64,000 nucleotides of DNA from Meloidogyne chitwoodi (GCA_015183035.1 JACZZP010000011.1:496001-560000), one strand, 5' to 3'. Shown: positions 24,440 through 36,479, counted from the stretch's first letter. A program made the numbers and translations. The notes: a model not told the origin generated them from the sequence alone.

Positions 24440-24763
24440 GTGAGGACTACGAGTCCCGGAATTTTGGACTCGGGAAAGTTGAGCTCTAAGATTTTTCGGA
24501 AAGTTGGAGCCAACTTTTGGGAATTTTGGGCCCAGAGGAAAGTTGGGCTTTAAATAAATAATTACCTCTCAATTTTAGGGCCCATAGTCGTGGGTCTTCG
24601 CGTAAAGTTGGATCTATTGAGTGTTTTATTTCCATTTTTAAAGTTTTTCTGGTCGACATTTAATCTAATAGATATATATGGTCTAAAGCTGTCCCGTTTA
24701 TTCACTTAGAGCTCAACTTTCAAGAGCCCAAAATTCCGGAACCCGACGATACTACAAGACGTT
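24440..24763. repeat. Palindromic element related to elements I-III
   Basis: The arms CCCGGAATTTTGGACTCGGG...AAAGTTGAGCTCTAAG are matched by an inverted right arm (AGAGCTCAACTTT...GAGCCCAAAATTCCGG). The centre contains GGATCTATTGAGTGTTTTAT, a derivative of the core seen in elements I-III. The arms have diverged and no target duplication is clear. Confidence 0.5.
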
Positions 24764-25540
24764 AGCTTCGTTAGCTTCATTCTCCTCTACAGCTATAGGC
24801 CACAAATGCTTAGAAAATAATAAGGTGAGAGAGTAAAACAGACATTTAAATTCGAGTCACTTGAATCCATTAATTTATGCTTAAATTTTAATTTGGTTAT
24901 TATTTTTGTGTTAAGAGTTCTTTACTTTTTTATATTTATTCTCAATTTTTTTAAATTTTTATTAAAAGGTTTTTTGGAAAAAAAATCAAAGACATGATTG
25001 TAATTAAATTTTGTATAAAAATTTATTTAAAATCAATGTTTTTAATAATTTTTTAAAAATATATTCTCTTATCAATTAATTTAAAAAATATTTTTTTTAA
25101 ATAAAAAATATTCCATTTTTTATAAAAAAAAAATTTTCATTCAATCAAGAAAAGGAAAACCTGTTTTTTCACTTTCTTTTGTGTTCAATAAATTACATCC
25201 CAATTTAGAAATTTTAAAAAAAATATTTAAAACGTGTCTCTTGTTTAATGTTTACTTACTTCTTTGTTCTTTTTCTTTTTTTTTTAAGTTTTTTGTCAAT
25301 TTTTCTGACTAACAAATTTTTAATTATAGGCCAAAAAATATTTTTTTTCCCTTTTTTTTTTATTTTAAAATCATTCTTTTAATTTTTTAAATTTTCTAAC
25401 ACATTTTAAATTATAAATAGATTAAAAAAATATTTTTTTACCTTTTCTAATTTTTTTAAAATTTCCTAACCTCTATCCTTTTATGTCAAAAAAGAGGAAA
25501 ATATTTAAAATTAAAAAAAAAAATTTTAGAATTTAGAAAA
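24764..25540. other. Gene-free AT-rich stretch
   Basis: Very AT-rich sequence before the plus-strand gene at 25541, with many homopolymer tracts. No exon I can support. Confidence 0.3.
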
Positions 25541-26218
25541 ATGAATATTCATAATTATAATTCTCGTGTAGACTATATAAACAATGCTAGTAGACAATTA
25601 GAAAAAAAATTATGTGAAGAAAGTGTTAAACTTCATAATAATTTACAAAGTGATATTAATGGGGAAAAGTATGCTTCTACTAACAGTTTTACTCCAAAAA
25701 GAGAAACAGTAAAAATTAATTTAATTTTTTTTTTTAAATTAAATTATTTTTTTTTAAAATAAATTATTTTTTTTTAAAATTAATTAAGTATATTTAAAAT
25801 TATTTATTAAAAGTTAAAATAATTTATTTAAAAATTTTTCCTTATTTTTTTTATAATTTGTTTTTTTTTTATTTAATTTGTTTGGTATAATTAAAAAAAA
25901 TTTTTAAATTTATATTTATTTTTCTTTCCAAAAAAATAAATATAAATTTAAAAAAAATTATATTTAGGCTTTTTCACCAAAATCTTCTTCACCAAATCGT
26001 TATTCTGAAATTCATAGTAAAGAAGATCCTTACAAACATGTCAACTTTTGGACTCCAGCACTTAAATTAGTTAATTTTGAAGGTTTTTTAATTCTAAAAA
26101 ATTAAAAAAATATAAAATTAAAGGTCCAACAACAAGATCAATACCTTTAGATGATGGAAAAATAGGAGGTTCAATAACTACTTGGCAATGGACAAAAGAA
26201 AGTGAACGACACTTTTGA
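25541..26218 (+). CDS. Conserved-looking hypothetical protein (125 aa)
   Basis: Three exons join in phase: 25541-25708, 25968-26082 and 26124-26218 (stop TGA). The start is the first ATG after an AT-rich leader. The protein opens MNIHNYNSRVDYINNASRQL, has a Lys/Ser region (SPKSSSPNRYSEIHSKEDPY) and ends with an aromatic stretch, VNFWTPALKLVNFEG ... GGSITTWQWTKESERHF. There is no signal peptide and no transmembrane segment, so it is probably intracellular. Codon-level continuity across two small introns supports a real gene. I do not recognise the family. Confidence 0.65.
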
Positions 26219-27597
26219 GAAGAAATTGAGAAAATAAAAAATAAATAAATAATTTTATTTAAAAAAAAATTAAATAAAATTTTGAAATTAAATAATATTT
26301 ACTAATTTAATACCCCATCTATTCGCAAAATAAAAAAAAAAAAATTATTATTAAAAAATTTATAAAATGATAAAAAAAATAAATTGAAGAAATAAGCATT
26401 TTTTTTGCTAATAAAAATTGGGTTTAACACCAAAAAAATAATAAAAGTTTGAAGTTTGCCAAAATTTATTTAAAATTATCTGTTTATTTATAAATAAAAA
26501 TATTTCAGTTTTTTCTTTATAAAAATAATTTCTTAATCAATTTTTACAATTATTAATTAATTTAAAAAAGTCTTTTTTTTTTTTTAATTAATTAAATTTT
26601 TGTTAAAAAAATAAAAATTTATTTTAATTGGAGAAAATACTTTTTAAGAAGCAATTTGGCTCAAATAATTAACATTATTTAAGTATTTATTATCTTTCTT
26701 ATTTCTATTTTAAGAAGACTTTTTGGCCCTAAAAATTACCGGATAAAATATATTTAAATTTAAATTTATTTTTTAATAATAAAATAAAAAAGGTAAAAAA
26801 AAGGTTTTTTCTTTTCCTTTTACTAAAATTAGAATGTCTTCTAAACAAATTTTATTAAATTATAATATTTTTTTGCACGTACAAAAAATTTTATTTCCTT
26901 TTAAAAATTAAAGCTTTGAAGGTTTTCTGTCTGCACAGCCACCATTTTTTGAGATTATCGTCTGATTTTTTATTTTATTTAAAAAATTTTAATTTTTTAA
27001 TTTTACTCTAATATTTAAATTAGTGCTCCCAGATAATCGTTTAAAATTAAAAAAAAATTTTTTTTAATTATAAATTTATTTGTTAATTAATTATTTTATA
27101 CTATTTATTTAGTAGTAATTGTTCAAATAAATTAATTAAATAAATATATTTATTATAAATAAATAATTTTAATAATTTTATTCTTATATTTAGTTTATAA
27201 ATAAAATGGACAAAATGGTCAATAAAAAATGTCATTTTAATTAAATTTTATTTTTATTTATTTTTTATTTTTATTTAAAAATTTGACAAAAATTGTTTAT
27301 TAAATCATAAGATTTATTTTATTTAACTCGTGAAAATATTAAGCGTGATAAACCATAATTAACAAATAAAAAAAAATTTTTTTTTTATTTTTTAGGAAAT
27401 AAAATAAAAATTGTTGTTCCTCTCTTTATCATCAAAAAATAATTTTTATTATTTATTTTTGACAAAAGATTTAAATAAAGAATATTGTTTATTTAAACAT
27501 TATATTTTTCTTCCTTTTTTTAAATTTTATATAAATAAATTTATTAAAAGATTTGTAATATTTTATTTTAAAAAATATAAGAATTTATTTTATTTTA
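26219..27597. other. Gene-free AT-rich stretch
   Basis: Long A and T homopolymers and no coding block with usable splice sites. An open frame at 27411-27608 is low-complexity Phe/Tyr/Lys sequence of the kind expected by chance at this composition. Confidence 0.35.
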
Positions 27598-28016
27598 ATG
27601 AAGCTTAATTATTGTGTAAGTAAAAATATTTAAATTAATTAAATTAAATAATTTATTTATACAAAAAAAAGGAAATTTATAGACTTGGTCCATAATAGTG
27701 TTTTTAATAACAGGTCTCCCTCAAAGTATTTAATTTAAAAAAAGGAATAAATAGTTACTGTTTAATCTCAGATATTTATTTTAAACTGAAATTGAGAAGA
27801 GGATAGGGATAAATAATTTGAAAAATATAAAATATTTTTTTAGATTTATTATTTGTTTGGATTTGTTTTATTTGTATTAATGGAATTATTACAAAGTCAA
27901 AAACGTTGTCTAACTGTTAGTATTCCTACAGAATGTAATGATACTTGTCAGGTAATTTTAATTATTTTTAATAATTAAAAATTCTAAAAAATATTTTTTA
28001 GAATATGAATAATTAA
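27598..28016 (+). CDS. Small secreted peptide candidate (46 aa)
   Basis: Three exons join in phase: 27598-27615 (MKLNYC, donor GTAAGT), 27844-27951 and 28002-28016 (stop TAA). The product has a hydrophobic start, IYYLFGFVLFVLMELL, followed by SQKRCLTVSIPTECNDTCQ with three cysteines. It looks like a signal peptide plus a very short mature peptide. The first exon is only 18 nt, so the start is uncertain. No family recognised. Confidence 0.4.
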
Positions 28017-28460
28017 AACATGCTGTTTTGAAGATATATATATTTTTTATAAATTTAAATTAAAAAATTATTTAAATTTTATTAATATTTTTAAAAATTT
28101 AAAATTGTATAATTTATAAATGTTTCTCATATGCGTCCAAGTTTGTTTAATTGGATATATTTCAACTTTATTTTTATTTAAATTATTAATTTTATTTTCT
28201 AAAAATAAAATTATTTAAAAATTAAATAATAAGGAAAATAGGCCATAATAGAAAGGAAAGATTTTTTTTAATTTAAATCAATGTTTTTTAAAATTATTAT
28301 TGAAAATAATAATGGAAAAAATAAGTAAAAAAGGAAAGTTTATCCTATAACATATTTTAATATTTCTTCACAAGTTCTTATATTTAATCTATAAAAATAT
28401 TAAAATATTTTTTTGAAGTCAAAAAAATAAAAAATAAAATACTTGATAACTTACTAATCT

Positions 28461-28817
28461 TTAACGACCACCACTATTATCGCATCCACCTCCTCCAACA
28501 GACCAATCAAGACATTTGTTGTATATACAGCATCTAAATTTTATTTTAGATTTATAAATTAATTAATAAATTTTAATTACAGAATTTTTACTTCTTAATA
28601 ATTCTTGTCAAAATATTTATATTTTAAAATTAAAAAAAATAAATATTTACTCTCCATAAAGTTTTCCAGTTTTTTGGTCTTTAGTAGAACAGCAATATTC
28701 ATTTTTAGCACAATGTTTTATGAATTCAGGACATGGATCTTTTTGTTTTTTTCCTTCTCCATTTTTTATAATTATGAAAAATAAAACAGAAAAAAGAATA
28801 ATATTTTTTAACATCAT
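28461..28817 (-). CDS. Small secreted cysteine-rich protein (79 aa)
   Basis: Two exons join in phase: 28817-28651 and 28533-28461 (stop TAA). The start is the first of two adjacent ATGs. The signal peptide MMLKNIILFSVLFFIIIKNG is followed by a mature part with eight cysteines (DPCPEFIKHCAKNEYCCS, GECCIYNKCLDW, GGGGCDNSGGR). The paired CC...CC spacing is of the disulfide-rich knottin/WAP type, but I cannot assign a named family. An extracellular role is likely. Its neighbours give no further hint. Confidence 0.7.
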
Positions 28818-29039
28818 TTTTATAATTTTTTTGAACTAAAAGATTAATATATTTAAAAATCTATTTTTTATTAAATTTATTTATTATTATTAAAAATTTG
28901 TCTTAAATTAATCAAAACATTAAATTAATTTTGGCAATAGGGAGGAGATAAATAATTTTAGAAACATTAAAGTCAATAAACTCAGGTCTAGTTTAATAAT
29001 ATTTTATTTTAATTATATAGGTATTATACTATATATTAA

Positions 29040-29149
29040 AGTTATTCATATGCATTTTTCCGATAACGGTAACGGTAAATTCGGTAATTTAACCGTTACC
29101 GAAAAATTACCGATTTTTTTACCTCGGTATTACCTTACCGTGAATAACT
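29040..29149. repeat. Small hAT-like MITE with GGTAACGGT motifs
   Basis: The ends AGTTATTCA and TGAATAACT enclose repeated CGGTAACGG/ACCGTTACC motifs. TACTATAT lies near both flanks, offset by a few bases on the left. It is separated from the next element by about 11 bp. Confidence 0.5.
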
Positions 29150-29160
29150 CTACTATATAG

Positions 29161-29431
29161 TAGTGATCGGCAAAAAATGCCTGTTCGAATAGTTGTCTCT
29201 CCTTATTTAAACACTCTTTCTTTGTGTCTACCCAAACTTCGAAGAAATTCGAATGATATGCACGAGAGCTTATTTTATCGCACTTCGTTCTCTGTTACTT
29301 TCTATACTGCTGTGTATTAATTTCGAATAATTCGAAATAAAAGGGCAGACACTGAGCGAGAGAGTATGTTAGCAATGTGCTTATGCATAGGAGAGACAAC
29401 TATTCGAAAGGCATTTTCTTGCCGATCTCTA
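29161..29431. mobile_element. Non-autonomous hAT-like element (271 bp)
   Basis: The ends TAGTGATCGGCAAAAAATGC and GCATTTTCTTGCCGATCTCTA are flanked by perfect 8-bp repeats CTATATAG (29153-29160, 29432-29439). Inner arms carry TTCGAATAGTTGTCTCTCC and its reverse complement. It has the same tip (ATCGGC) as the element at 31558. Confidence 0.75.
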
Positions 29432-29927
29432 CTATATAGGTAATCAAAATTAACATAAAAGAAAAAAGATTAATTAATTTTTGGAATTTTATTAAATATA
29501 TTTAAAGTGAATTGAGAAACATTAACTTCATCTGCTATTTATTAAGAAATTTTGCCATGAATAGATCAAAAGTTAGTTTAAAAAAAAATAAATAATTTAG
29601 CATTTATTGCTAAATTAATGCACAAAAATAAAAAATTAAAGTAAAAGAATATAAAAAGATGATTAAATAAATAAAAATTTAGATATTGGGAACTTAAAAA
29701 TAGAATTTACCCTTTTTTTAGTAAAAATTTTTTATTAAAAATCTGTACAAATAAAAAGAAAAATTATTATTAAATTAAACTAAATTTCTAAAATTAGCTT
29801 TTTAATTTAATCAAATTGAGAAAAAAATTATTTTTAAATTTTTTACCAAATTTATTTTTAATTTTGCAATAAACAAAAATTAATTTCTGTTTATATAAAA
29901 TATTTTTTTTATTTAATTTAAAATAAT

Positions 29928-31408
29928 GGCTATACTATAGTATACCGGACGCAAAATTTTGTATCAAAAGACATACCATTCGATTCGTCTCGACGAGCTG
30001 AGTCTGATGGTACTACTCTCATGATGCGTAAATGCCTAAAAGTCGAGATACAAGCCCCTAAAATTCGAAAACCCAAAGGGGGGAGTAAGCTCTACAAAGT
30101 GATTACTGCGGCTGCACCTAAATTATTTTCATTGAATTAATTATTTTGTTGTAATTTGCGCCGTAGAATAACGCATGTACCAAAAAGCCAACGAGAGATG
30201 GGCTCCCAAATCAAGAAGTCATAAAACACTTCCAATAGGTCCATGTTTGACGTGCTTCAAGCAACTTCGATCCGTCATAACTTTGTTAATAATCGTTCAA
30301 TCAAACTGATTTTGGTTTCTTTCGATAGGTCTCGAAGAGACCTATCGAATGAGCTATCATACTCCTATTTGAATTTTTACCCTCAAAAAGAACTTACTCC
30401 CCCTTTGGGTTTTCGAATTTTAGGGGCTTGTATCTCGACTTTTAGGCATTTCCGCATCATGAGAGTAGTACCATTCGACTCAGCTCGTCGAGACGAATCG
30501 AATGGTATGTCTTTTGATCAGTGATTGGAATTTTCGATTTTGTTCATACTCATACTCATACTTCATACCGGTTAAAAAATTTGCTCATACTCATACTCAT
30601 ACCTCATACCGGCTAATTTTTTCCCTCATACATCATACTCATACTCATACCTCCACTTTTTTAGGCCTCATACTCATACATCATACTTTTCATACATTGA
30701 AATATTTTATTCCAATTTTTCATTGACATTTTTTATTTCTTCTGGATGAACTAATTTTAAGTGTTTAGCAAAATTAGGAAGAGATATTTATTTATGGCAG
30801 AGTTCGCATCAACAAAAATCAAAATAAAGGTACAAAAAATCTTATTAAAAGATCATAAGGTATAACATTTTCTTAATTAAAGTACGCTTTATTTCAAAAA
30901 ATTTTATCCCTGTTCAAATCTATTTTTTCCCCGATAAGGGTTAAATGATTTTCAAGAACCGTATATCCAGTTAAATAGTTGGATTTTCGTGAAGGATATT
31001 TTTAAAACTTTCAGGTCATTTTCAGCGCCGCAGGCGAAAATTTTTGAAGTTAATCGAAATCTTGTTGGCATAAATTCACCCTATTTAGCGCCGCAGGCAA
31101 AATTTTTTATAATTTATTGCCTTCTAGTTGCCAAAAATTCACGTTTTTTTGGAAAAACTGCTCATACTTCATACTCGTACTCATACCTCATACCTGCTAA
31201 TTTTATCATACTCATACTCATACTTGCACTTTTTTAGACCTCATACATCATACCTACTCATACTTCATACCTGCCATTTTTTTCCCTCATACTCATACTT
31301 CATACCGAGGTATGAGTATGAGTATTAGGTATGAGTATGATTTTGGTATGACCTTCCAATCACTGCTTTTGATACAAAATTTTGCGTCCGGTATACTATA
31401 GTATATCC
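29928..31408. mobile_element. Palindromic element I, interrupted by a hAT-like element
   Basis: The termini GGCTATACTATAGTATACC and its reverse complement are flanked by 8-bp repeats AAAATAAT (29920-29927, 31409-31416). Arms of over 130 nt are almost perfectly inverted (CATACCATTCGATTCGTCTC, ATGATGCGTAAATGCC). The centre carries the same block as elements II and III (AATTTGCGCCGTAGAAT, AGCCAACGAGAGATGGGCTC). The right arm is split by the insertion 30519-31365. Confidence 0.8.
30519..31365. mobile_element. Non-autonomous hAT-like element, CTCATA arrays, nested
   Basis: The ends CAGTGATTGGAA and TTCCAATCACTG have perfect 8-bp duplications CTTTTGAT (30511-30518, 31366-31373), so it inserted into the right arm of element I. 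Terminal arrays of CTCATACTCATAC occupy both ends. The interior includes the shared core (AGCGCCGCAGGCGAAAATTT). Translated ORFs of the arrays are not genes. Confidence 0.85.
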
Positions 31409-31557
31409 AAAATAATTTTAGGCAATTTTCAGATATTTAATTTATTAAATAAATGAATTAATATTAAAAAATTACCCAAACCGAGTTGAAATATTTTAAA
31501 TATTTTAAAATTAATATTATAACTGATTTTAAAAACCTTTTTAATTTATGTTTTAAG

Positions 31558-31642
31558 TAGAGATCGGCCGAATTCGAATATTAGTCGAATTTTTTTCGAA
31601 TTATTCTATTCGAATTCGATTTTAGCATTTTGCCGATCTCTA
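31558..31642. mobile_element. Minimal hAT-like element (85 bp)
   Basis: TAGAGATCGG and CCGATCTCTA ends with perfect 8-bp repeats GTTTTAAG (31550-31557, 31643-31650). The interior repeats TTCGAA motifs. Confidence 0.75.
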
Positions 31643-32331
31643 GTTTTAAGTAATTATAATCGTTAATTTTAAATTATAATAGGGAAAGATTATTAATGAG
31701 GACAGCCAAAGAAAGTAAAGGTTAGAGGATAACACAGATTATAATAATCCTTGAAAGATTCTAATAAATATCGAAGAAATTAGGAGATAATTAATAATAA
31801 AACTACTCCCAAAATCTCTAACACAAATCTGAGAGAACAGATTTAGTTCTGTCGCCACGAGAGTGACTAGTGCGCCTTTCTATACCCCTTTCTTCTATAA
31901 ATTACCTTTAAAATTCATAAAAAATTAAAATATAAGAATTATTTAGGGAAATGGAACACTAACCTTAGTTAATGCGAGAAATTGGTAAAACTGATAAATT
32001 TTTGATTTCCAACTTTTCTTTTATTGATATAAAAATGGGGCAGGAAATTATCATAAATTAACGATAAAATGGCAATGAGACCAAACCCCAATACTAAAAA
32101 TATAAAAAAAAATTAAATTATTTATTCATAAATATATAAAGTGTTATGTAGCAGTTTATTTTATAAAATCAGTAAAAAATAAGTAGAAATATAGGTTCTA
32201 AGCCTTTATTTTTATATTCTAAAATTTTGTTCAACAAATCAGAGAGAAATTTAATTTTTATTCAAGTTATTTATTTAAATCTGTTTATTAAACAAAAATA
32301 TACATATATAATTTTTAATATTATTAGTATG

Positions 32332-32849
32332 GGTACTTTTCCGTTATCCCTACGGACTTTTTGCGGACTTTTTTTTGCGGACAAAATTTATTTTTAAAAG
32401 AGAAAATATAAAAAAAATCAATCCAATGGCCAATATTTCCCCCAAGCAATCATAATTTCTTCAAAAACGTCTCATTCACCAATCATTTTTCTCCACATAA
32501 ATTCTGCAAAATAACTATCCAAATGGTGGCGTGCTGTTCCTCTGTTTCTTATTATGCCATTTGGCACTGCCCCACATCCTTTTCACTCTGAGTATTACAA
32601 GTACATACAGTTTCAGGGTCTACGAAGTTGTACCTAATCATAATTCAGTTGTTGGCAAATCCAAAATTTTCATTATAAATTAAATAAAATACTAAAACGA
32701 AATAGAAAATGATAAAGATTAGTTTTCATATACATATATTATACTCAACATTAGATTGATTGATTGAGAGATACGGCACATTGATGAAAAAAGGGAATAC
32801 ACAAAATATTTTGTCAGCAAAAAGTCCGTAGGGATAACGGAAAAGTACC
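32332..32849. mobile_element. Non-autonomous element with 8-bp duplication (518 bp)
   Basis: The ends GGTACTTTTCCGTTATCCCT and its reverse complement at the right are flanked by TTAGTATG (32324-32331, 32850-32857). No coding sequence inside. The duplication size fits hAT, although the GG tip resembles elements I and II more than the CAGTG/TAGAG group. Confidence 0.75.
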
Positions 32850-33216
32850 TTAGTATGTAGTGGTTGTTGCAAAAAAAAGAATTTCTAAATATATTTTATA
32901 AAATATAAGTTAAATATGTAAAGATAGGCGGCCTTAAGTTAGTTATTAATAATATTGTAACTTTTGTGCAAAAAGGAAAAAAAAGAAATTCCAAAAATAA
33001 AATTTAAAATGAATTACTCTTTCTTAATAGTAATTTGAGATATAATTTTATTAAATAAGGAATTTATTAACCAATTTTTGTTTAGAAAAATAATAAATGA
33101 ATTTTGTTTTTTTTTTTGATTTTATAACCCTAAAAATTATTTTTTAAAATTAATTAAAAAATAATTAAATTAAAAATGAGGTTATTTTATTATTTTTAAA
33201 TAAATAAAAATAATTA

Positions 33217-34129
33217 TTATTTAAATAATTTACAAACATCTAAGCATTCTTCAATTGATAAAAACCGATTTTGATTTCCTCCACAATTTTGAGTAGTAAA
33301 AGCATAACATTGAGATGTAACACTATCAAAATAAAATTTTGTAAATAATCTTCTATTTTCTTTTTCATTTTCTTCTTCTTCTTCAATTGAAGTTTCCCAT
33401 TTATTTTTATTTTTTATTTTTTCTTCTTCTTCATTAGAGAAATTATTTAATTGTTGTTGGTCATTTAATATTTTATTTTCAGATTTTTGTTTTAATTCAA
33501 CAATTGAAGAACACATTCCTGACTCTAAAATAAATAAATAAATTATTTTTTTAAAATAATTTGGGATTGTGTTTAGATATCTAATAGGTAATGGGTGCTT
33601 TTAGAGTTATTAAGTGTTCATTAATTTATTAAAAAAAAGTTTTTTTTTATTATTTTACGAGTTTATCGATATAAAAACGTTAAAACCCTCGCCTTTCGTA
33701 AACTTCCCCTTTTGTTGTACCTAAACACAATTACGACCATTAATCTGGTTAAATTCAAACTGAGTAATGATTTTAAAAGTTTGAGTTAATACCCATCAAT
33801 GATAAATCTAGAAAAATCCGAACTGGTCCAGATCGGCTTAAATTTAAAAATTTCTAGTCGATCGGACCAGAAAATTTTATTTTACTTTACTATAGTAATA
33901 TTTAATTTTTATTTTTTTAAATTAAATTTTTTACTTAATATCGATTTGTTCTCCGAATATTTTCTCGTACAAAAAAAATAATAAATTAATTAATTTAAAA
34001 AATACCTGGAGGTAAATAACAAATTCCTGGATAATGAGGAACACTTTCAAAAATTGGGGGAGCAGGCAAAGAATAAATTTTTGAATTAAATAAAGTAAAT
34101 ATTATAAATAAATAATTAATTTTTTTCAT
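33217..34129 (-). CDS. Secreted Kunitz-type protein with acidic insertion (143 aa)
   Basis: Two exons join in phase: 34129-34006 and 33524-33217 (stop TAA). A signal peptide (MKKINYLFIIFTLFNSKIYS) is followed by a proline-rich linker and then a Kunitz domain. The first two cysteines lie in CYLPPESGMC, the usual C-x-LPP-x-x-G-x-C start. The end has FYFDSVTSQCYAFTTQNCGG, NQNRF and EECLDVC. Between the two parts lies a Glu/Lys/Asn-rich stretch of about 55 residues (for example NEEEEKIKNKNK) not found in ordinary Kunitz domains. The residue after the second cysteine (P1 position) is Ser, unlike the Lys/Arg of trypsin inhibitors. It may inhibit a different protease or none. The predicted location is extracellular. 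Confidence 0.8.
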
Positions 34130-34964
34130 TTTTTTAAATTTATTTTTTTTCAAAAATTAAAAATAAAAATTTTAGTTGAAAGAGAATAATTTTTAAAAAT
34201 TTACAAATTTATGATATTTTATATTCAACAATTTCCTCCATTAATTTTAAAAAAACCAGATATTTACAAAAAAAAATAAAATTTATTTTTAATTTTTCCG
34301 GTTGTTGTGGATTTAAGAAAAATGATGAGAGGATGAAAAATTGAGGGAAAATTCAACAAAAAAATAAAAAAAAGTTCCGGAGACTGTGGTTTCTCTAATG
34401 CTTTTCCCTCTTCCTTTACCAATTTTATTCCATTTTCACGCAATGAAAATAATTTATTTTTTTATTTTTGACTTTTTTGCATTTTTACTAGTTTCCGGAT
34501 TTGAATGAATGAAGGAAAAAAGCAAAACTTATTTTTGGGGAGAAAAAATTAAAATTAATAAGAGAAAAAAAAGGAAATTGCACGCGTTCTGAAATAAAAA
34601 TTGAAGAAAAAAAAGAAAAATCAGCTAAGTGCTGTCCCAAATAAAATAAATAAAGTATTAAATATATTTACAAAAATATTTTTGAATTAAAAAAAAATTT
34701 TTTTTGTTAGCAATTTAATTGAACTGAAAAATATGAAGCGGAACGGAACATATTTTTTATTTTTTTTATAAATAAAGCTATTAAATAATAATTTTTGATC
34801 AATAGAAAAAAAAAGTATTTTTTTTTTAATAAATAATTTGAAAAAATTTAAAAAAAATTGTTTCTTTAATTGAGTCTAATTTAAGTCTTTGCGTCTATGA
34901 ATAAAATTAAGTAAAACAAAAATTTATTATTAAAAAATTAATTTAAATTCACCAGGAAAATATT
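34130..34964. other. Gene-free stretch upstream of the Kunitz gene
   Basis: AT-rich sequence holding the presumed promoter. No element or exon recognised. Confidence 0.3.
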
Positions 34965-35590
34965 GGGGTCGCTTTAGTATATGGGGTCCGAGCTAGAAAC
35001 ATTTAATATATATCAATCGATTCCTCTCATCGAGCTGAGCACGAAAATATAAGTTTTATTTCTAGGAAAAATTTTTGAGCCGAGTTACAGGTCCCCGAAA
35101 ATTGAAAAACCATAGGGGGAGTAAGCTCATTTTTGGGTGAAAAATTAGAATATGAGTATGATAGCTCATTCGACAGAGCTCTTCGAGACCTATCGAATGA
35201 GACCAAAATTGTCGAGATTGAACGATTATGAACAAAGTTAGAAAGGATCGAAGTTTGCTGGAAACACGCCAAACTTGGACCTATTGGGAGTGTTTAATGA
35301 CTTCTTCATTTGGGAGCCCATCTCTCGTTGGCTTTTGGTACATGCGTTAATCTACGGCGCAAATTACAGCAAAATAATTAATTCAGTTAAAATAATTTAG
35401 GAGCAGCCGCGGTAATCACCTCAAATGAGCTTACTCCCCCCTATGGTTTTTCAATTTTCGGGGGTCGGTAACTCGGCACAAAAATTTTTCCTAGAAATAA
35501 AACTTATATATTCGTGCTCAGCTCGACGAGAGGAATCGATTGATATATATTAAATGTTTCTAGCTCGGACCCAATATACTAAAGAAAGCC
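34965..35590. mobile_element. Palindromic element II (626 bp)
   Basis: The ends GGGGTCGCTTTAGTATA and TATACTAAAGAAAGCC are flanked by 8-bp repeats AAAATATT (34957-34964, 35591-35598). The inverted arms contain GGTCCGAGCTAGAAAC and CGATTCCTCT. The centre matches elements I and III (TGGGAGCCCATCTCTCGTTG). Confidence 0.8.
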
Positions 35591-36119
35591 AAAATATTTT
35601 TAAGTAAACCAAGTAAATTAACTTTAGGTAAAATTAAATATTTTATTAAAATATGGCATTTCAATTTTACCATTGGACGTACAAACATATCTATAAAATA
35701 CAAATGTCCTAAAAATATTATCTGTTCTCATCTACCTTTATTTAAATAAATAATAAATATTAATTCCTTTAATTTTGTCATTTACTTGCGAAAAAAATTA
35801 TTTTATAATTAAATAATATTTAACAAAAATTCTAATTTTTAATAAATTAAATCCATACAAATTTTAAATAACACAAAGAATGTTTGTTTGACCAATATTT
35901 ATAAAAATAATATAAAAGCTAAAAATTGTTTGTTTGTTTTATTTTTAACATTTCGCCAAACAAACAAAAATAATTTTCTTTTTTTTATTTTAATTGATCA
36001 GCTTGATTATATATTTATTTTTATTATTTTCTAAATTGTCTTTTAATATTTTTCTCTGATTCATCTCGGTCATTTTCTTTGTTTTAAAACAGATTATACA
36101 CGGTAAAACATCGTCCGAC

Positions 36120-36226
36120 CAAAACACCGTCCGGACATGAGAGCAAAAGCCAATGGCCGGTTGGTCTTCGACAAATTTGAATAGATATTTTGTTGAAATT
36201 TACTCAAATGTATGGACGGTGTTTTT
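36120..36226. repeat. Small MITE related to 9050-9154
   Basis: AAAACACCGTCCGGACAT and ATGTATGGACGGTGTTTTT are inverted ends. The interior is unrelated to 9050-9154 except for the tips and a TTGGTCTTCG-like segment. Confidence 0.5.
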
Positions 36227-36479
36227 CTACAACAACCCTTTTAGACACAATCAGCTAAACATTCTTTTCTTCGTTTATTTATTTAATATTGTACTCAGTG
36301 ATGGAAAAGTTCCAGCTCCATTTCCGAACTGGAACTATTAAAATAAAAAATGCAGTTCCGGAACTGGAAAGCATTTTTTTATTATAAAAAATAAAAAACA
36401 TTATTATTTAAATAATTAAATTTATTTTAATTTATTTTAAGAATATAATTATTATGAATTTATTTATTTTATTTAAAAT

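Noticed and set aside
30502..31328. His/Thr/Ser-rich ORFs
   Set aside because: They are translations of CTCATA arrays inside a transposable element.
7612..31365. CRISPR-like arrays
   Set aside because: The short repeated motifs are in inverted subterminal arrays without spacers of even length, and the genome is clearly eukaryotic.
33799..33981. 60-aa ORF near the Kunitz gene
   Set aside because: It is low-complexity sequence inside the intron, on the opposite strand to the well-supported gene.
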